64,000 bases of DNA from the NCBI RefSeq assembly GCF_052857255.1, contig NC_135505.1, positions 136,704,356 through 136,768,355 of the forward strand, read 5' to 3'. The position numbers and the translations under genes are program-made. The stretch comes from Amblyomma americanum. Taxonomy: Eukaryota > Arthropoda > Arachnida > Ixodida > Ixodidae. A model generated the notes under the pieces. That model was not told where the DNA came from. It saw only the letters and a program-made list of their open reading frames with translations, and made no database searches. This document shows, in pieces, positions 60,301 through 64,000 of the stretch (its first letter is position 1; every line of letters begins with the position of its first letter).

Positions 60301-60932
60301 AATTTTTCTTTGAGTTGCCTCGAATTCGTTTCCTCTTTTAGCTGCTTTCTCGGCACGTTTTTTGGGTGCGGAAGTTGTCGCGGCTGAGTTTCTTATTGTC
60401 GCATCCATGAAGGCCCAAGAGACGTTGAAAAAGTTTCCTCTTTGCATTTTTTTTAGTCAACTCCCGTGTACTATTGTGCTTCGGAAAGTGCGCCACGGAT
60501 ATCATTTGTGTCTTTAGGAATGCGAAAAGGGGAAGGCTATATGACACAGTGAGGTGGTCAGAGACTAAGAAAAAAGAGTGTGGACTATAAGATGGGTCTG
60601 GCAAGAATTTGGAGCTCGCAAGAATTTTTTTTTGTTTCTTTTGGTGCAATTTTGTGTATAACTGAAAAAGCGCCTTATTCCCTCTGCCGAAATGGACGCG
60701 GTCTGTTTTCGGACAGAGAAATATATTTGAGATGTTTGCGCAATGTATGCGACTACATTGCGACTGTTTATTTACTTTCTTTCGAGTACTACAGCAATGC
60801 GCTACCTTTTTACAGCCCAGAGACACATGACGCACGTCTGGCAGTTTTGATGGAAAGGGCGACCGTGTTCCCGCGTCAGAAACCGGTACAACTTTTTGAG
60901 TCCAGGAAGGAAATAACGATTTGTTGGCAGTA
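54400..60932. other. Long stretch without recognised genes
   Basis: 6.5 kb of mostly mixed-composition DNA with short unconvincing frames on both strands. Visible items: a 16-G run at 56981-56996, a G-rich patch at 58140-58154, and a B-box-like GGTGCGAATCCC near 59655 that may belong to a decayed SINE. No tandem repeats, and no SINE-A or SINE-B copy. Confidence 0.45.
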
Positions 60933-61277
60933 AACATGTCCAACAATCTTAGAAAAAAATTTTGACTATTGAAAAACTGTAACGTACTGCTCTGGAAATA
61001 TTGAAGGCAATGGTCCGTTCCTCTGATGTGTAACAGAATCTTTCTTTTAATGGGTTTTCATCGCTCGCATCTACCAGTTATGACTACCATGAATAGCCAA
61101 TGGTGAACACTTTTGACGGTAGCAAAAATGTTAATCACGAAACAATTCAAGCCTGCACGCAGGAGATCTGCGGATATATTGATTGCTGTAGCGAAATCTT
61201 ACAGTATATTAAAAAAAACAGCGTTCGCAAGCTCTTTCTCGTTCAAAAATGCTTTTGTCCACAATGGCTTGGTATGT
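60933..61277 (+). mobile_element. MITE-350 copy 4
   Basis: Starts ACATGTCCAACAATCTTAG and ends TTTTGTCCACAATGGCTTGG then TATGTT, imperfect inverted repeats. Internal landmarks: AAGGCAATGGTCCGTTCC, TTTTCATCGCTCGCAT, TTTTGACGGTAGCAAAAATG and ATATTGATTGCTGTAGCGAA. The frame 61100-61405 runs out of it and is not a gene. Confidence 0.85.
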
Positions 61278-61279
61278 TA

Positions 61280-61575
61280 AAATTAAATGAAATCTCATTG
61301 ACGCGAACCCGTTTAATTCGAAACTTCGGTTTAGCCGAATTGATGTTTTTGCTGCGTAACCGTGAAGTATATTCAAGGGCTGCCCTTAATACGTACTCCT
61401 TATAACTAGAATAATTATTTGTCAAGGGCAAAATAAATGAAGTGTCGTTGATGCGAACCGTTTAATCTGAAATTTCGGTTTATCCGAATTGATGTTCTTG
61501 CTCCGTAACCGTAAAGTTTATTCAAGGGCTACCCTTAATGGGAAGTTTTGAAAAGCAGAATAAATTATGAGTCCT
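61280..61575. repeat. Two imperfect ~150-bp tandem copies
   Basis: AAATTAAATGAAATC (about 61280) and AAATAAATGAAGTG (about 61430) open two copies that share TTCGGTTTA, CCGAATTGATGTT, CGTAACCGTRAAGT, ATTCAAGGGCT and CCCTTAAT in order. The pair starts two bases after MITE-350 copy 4. Confidence 0.85.
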
Positions 61576-62515
61576 ATTCATCTTTGCAGAAGCTACAGCG
61601 GTCGCGTAATATTTTAATAAACTTGACGAATGCGACAATACTAGCGCTACACTGCCAATACTTATTCAATGCTGGCAGACAATCTATTTACATATCAGTA
61701 CAGTGTATATGCTTTGGTCTAAACGGGAAGGAAGTAATGTAAACCCTCCGGCTTCTCTTCATAATGCGCATGCGTCAAACCGAATCCGTAAAGTTCACTC
61801 CTGCTGTAAATTATGCATTCGTGAGCCTTCATTTTCTTCTGTTTAAAAACCCTTGCGGGCTGACAGTGTGCTATTTTTAGCAGCACTCTAGCCTGACGTC
61901 GATTTCCTATTGGTTAAACTTCTTCTGAATTCTCTGTAAACAACTCAGCACACCCGCGACTGCATGTGCAAGAACTTAAGAGCGAAATGAAAGAAACAAT
62001 AAATGAAAGAAAACAGAAATAGCGCTCGACTTGATTTCAGTATAAAGCGCGATTGCGAGAAAAAACACTTCCGGATGTTTTGACACGCGCGCGGAAGCGG
62101 AACAGTTCATGCGGAAGTTCGCAATATACTTCCGGGGGCATGTTAAGAGACGAGCAGTCAACAGCGTTCCTGACATTCCTCTTTCTGAAACAAAGGAGGA
62201 TGTTTGGCTCGCAAAATACTCGGAGATTGGTTGCCAAATTTGGCTGCCTCGTGCCGCCACATTTACACGGCTTTGTTCATCGACCACTAATTTCTGATGA
62301 GGTGTTCTATGTTTGAAAACGATTGCGTTGGCACTCATCAACGCCGAATAAGGTTTTCAGCGTCACCTCTCGGCAGGAGCGACAGTTTAGATGCCTCCTC
62401 GCTGTAACGCTTGACAAGAGAATTTCGGTAAGCCGGTTTGCTCCCATGAATAAAAGGATCCCGTACATCATTTCATAAGACCGAAAAGAAACTTTGCACG
62501 ATGGCATTATGGCAT
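61576..62515. other. Intergenic stretch, no gene recognised
   Basis: Frames at 61976-62341 (minus) and 62053-62316 (plus) overlap and are unrecognised. Confidence 0.5.
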
Positions 62516-63001
62516 TGTTCCTTCCTTCCTTCCTTCCTTCCTTCCTTCCTTCCTTCCTTCCTTCCTTCCTTCCTTCCTTCATTCCGTCCTTCCTTCCTTC
62601 CTTCCTTGCTTCCTTCCTTCCTTCCTTTCTTGCTTCCTTCCTTCCTTCCTTTCTTGCTTCCTTCCTTCCTTCCTTCCTTCATTCCTTCCTTCCCTTCCTT
62701 CCTTCCTTGCTTCCTTCCTTCCTTCCTTGCTTCCTTGCTTCCTTCCTTCCTTCCTTTCTTGCTTCCTTCCTTCCTTCCTTTCTTCCTTCCTTCCTGCCTT
62801 CCTTTCTTGCTTCCTTCCTTCCTTCCTTCATTCCGTCCTTCCTTCCTTCCTTCCTTGCTTCCTTCCTTCCTTCCTTTCTTGCTTCCTTCCTTCCTTCCTT
62901 TCTTGCTTCCTTCCTTCCTTCATTCCTTCCTTCCTTCCTTCCCTTCCTTCCTTCCTTCCTTCCTTCCTTCCTTCCTTCCTTCCTTCCTTCCTTCCTTCCT
63001 A
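62516..63001 (+). repeat. ~485-bp TTCC array with a 249-bp internal duplication
   Basis: TTCC units with TTGC, TTTC, CATT and CCGT variants. The rare marker ATTCCGTCCTTCC occurs at 62581 and 62830. The order of variants after each is almost the same, so a ~249-bp block was copied whole. The frames of 253 and 172 codons here are translated repeat. Confidence 0.95.
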
Positions 63002-64000
63002 TCGATCTCATTTATTTAATTTCTCCCTATACTTTACGGTATAGTAGTCGAGAAAAAAGAATTCTAGGATTGAGTGCAAAGGAATCTCCCATTCATCAAG
63101 TTCTAACCGTTCGGAGATTTAGCGCGGCTCGTGGAAAAGCTAAGAAAACAGAGAAGCAAAAGATGATGCCTGGAATCTTTCATTCATATCTCGCTTGTCA
63201 GGCTCCCACGCATCTCACATTCCTCCACCTCTTCTGCCAATTTCCTTCCCTTTAAACTTCCGGCAAGCCTAACGACGCCACGATATTACGCCAGCGCTCA
63301 TTCGATACCGCCCTATACTACACACACACCACGAAGCCCGGAGGGGCTCCTTCCATCTTACGCACGCTTTCAGTTTCGACGAATAGCGGACATCCGCTCC
63401 CGGCTGCCAATAGCCGAGCGCTGTAGCTTGAATACGCTTCCCGCGAACATTGGCTTCTTTTGTTGCTTGCTGTCGAAGCAGGGATTCGAGGGCTACAAGT
63501 GAAAACAAGGCAGACAAAAATATATCGCCCACTTAGCCTGATTGATCGCAGCTGATAACGCCTTGGGGTATACGATCAGTGCGCGGGTCGTCCTTGGCGT
63601 GCAGGTTTATGTGTAGCGGCGGAGCGAGTCAAGGCTGGAGTTGCGTAAGAGACACGGCCCCTGGCTTTGAGGGCAAGAAGCAATCAAATAAGCTCAGCAC
63701 CCTTCTGTGCTGTCGGAATGACGCCGGAGCGATAAGCGGGAACGAGCGATGTAAAGCTACAAACTTAGACTAGTGCACTGCTGACGTCAGTGCAGGGTGC
63801 CTGGAAACTTCTTCACTTAGAGGAGCTATGCCATGGCAGGCAGGATCGGTGAAACTGCGTCGTCGATTTTTGTTTCCTTCGCGAGAGCAGGAAAAGATTA
63901 AAGAAAAAGGACGATGAAGCGCCGAGGGTATTGAGAGACCTTCTCGGGGATCGTGTGCTTTAATGTTTATTTGGTGCTTTCTGTTCCAATTGTTTCATGG
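63002..64000. other. Intergenic stretch to the window end, no gene recognised
   Basis: No recognisable frame, tRNA-like block or repeat. Confidence 0.5.

Noticed and set aside
62494..63255. Open frame of 253 codons
   Set aside because: Most of it is translated TTCC repeat; the non-repeat end is unrecognised.

Overview
This is an animal nuclear-genome window made almost entirely of repeats and non-coding DNA. It carries five kinds of tRNA-derived SINE, broken non-LTR retrotransposons, several short inverted-repeat DNA transposons (MITEs), satellite and minisatellite arrays, and very long CT-rich microsatellites. The commonest SINE (SINE-A here) has a tRNA-like head, a body that reads ATGTCAGTGCACGTTAAAG, and a (TTA)n tail. 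It matches, from memory, the Ruka-type SINEs described in ixodid ticks. A hard tick is the best guess for the organism, but no gene is present that could place it further. I found no tRNA, rRNA, CRISPR array or operon, and no protein-coding exon I would defend. The open frames of 250-460 codons at 31-34 kb and 62.5-63.2 kb are translated microsatellite.

Layout. 0-10 kb: mostly unique DNA with a composite SINE (3.2 kb), the first copy of a ~350-bp MITE (4.9 kb), a tRNA-like SINE (5.2 kb), a CAGT-ended MITE, a 5'-truncated SINE-A and drifting tetranucleotide arrays. 10-22 kb: an eroded LINE C-terminus, two adjacent foldback MITEs (12.4-12.9 kb), a 140-bp tandem pair, a 22-bp triplet, a SINE inserted in a 70-bp tandem repeat (18.8 kb), two more MITEs (19.7-20.6 kb) and a SINE-C. 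22.3-24.5 kb: the best-preserved element, a LINE reverse-transcriptase relic split by a MITE and by a full-length SINE-A with a clean target duplication. 24.6-30 kb: a second LINE type (tail only), SINE-B inside the tail of a SINE-A, and SINE-B inside a GAAT array. 31-34 kb: two long pyrimidine arrays with higher-order structure. 35-41 kb: SINE-B, SINE-A, SINE-C and a LINE fragment. 43.1-44.2 kb: a 183-bp satellite. 44.8-45.3 kb: SINE-A inside SINE-A. 46.5 kb: a 62-bp minisatellite. 47.5-49.2 kb: three head-to-tail ~581-bp units, each carrying a SINE-A. 49.8-64 kb: a LINE tail, a SINE-A with an internal triplication, three more copies of the ~350-bp MITE, a 150-bp tandem pair and a third pyrimidine array.

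How the parts relate. There is no pathway or operon here. The connections are between mobile elements: SINE-A and SINE-B share a head and a central block but have different 3' ends. The composite SINE at 3.2 kb carries the same 3' end as the LINE tails at 24.7 and 50.0 kb, which suggests the LINE mobilises it. SINE-A pyrimidine tracts and TTA tails appear to seed microsatellites. Target-site duplications and nesting give a relative order of events at several loci. All family names are from recognition by eye; no database search was possible.
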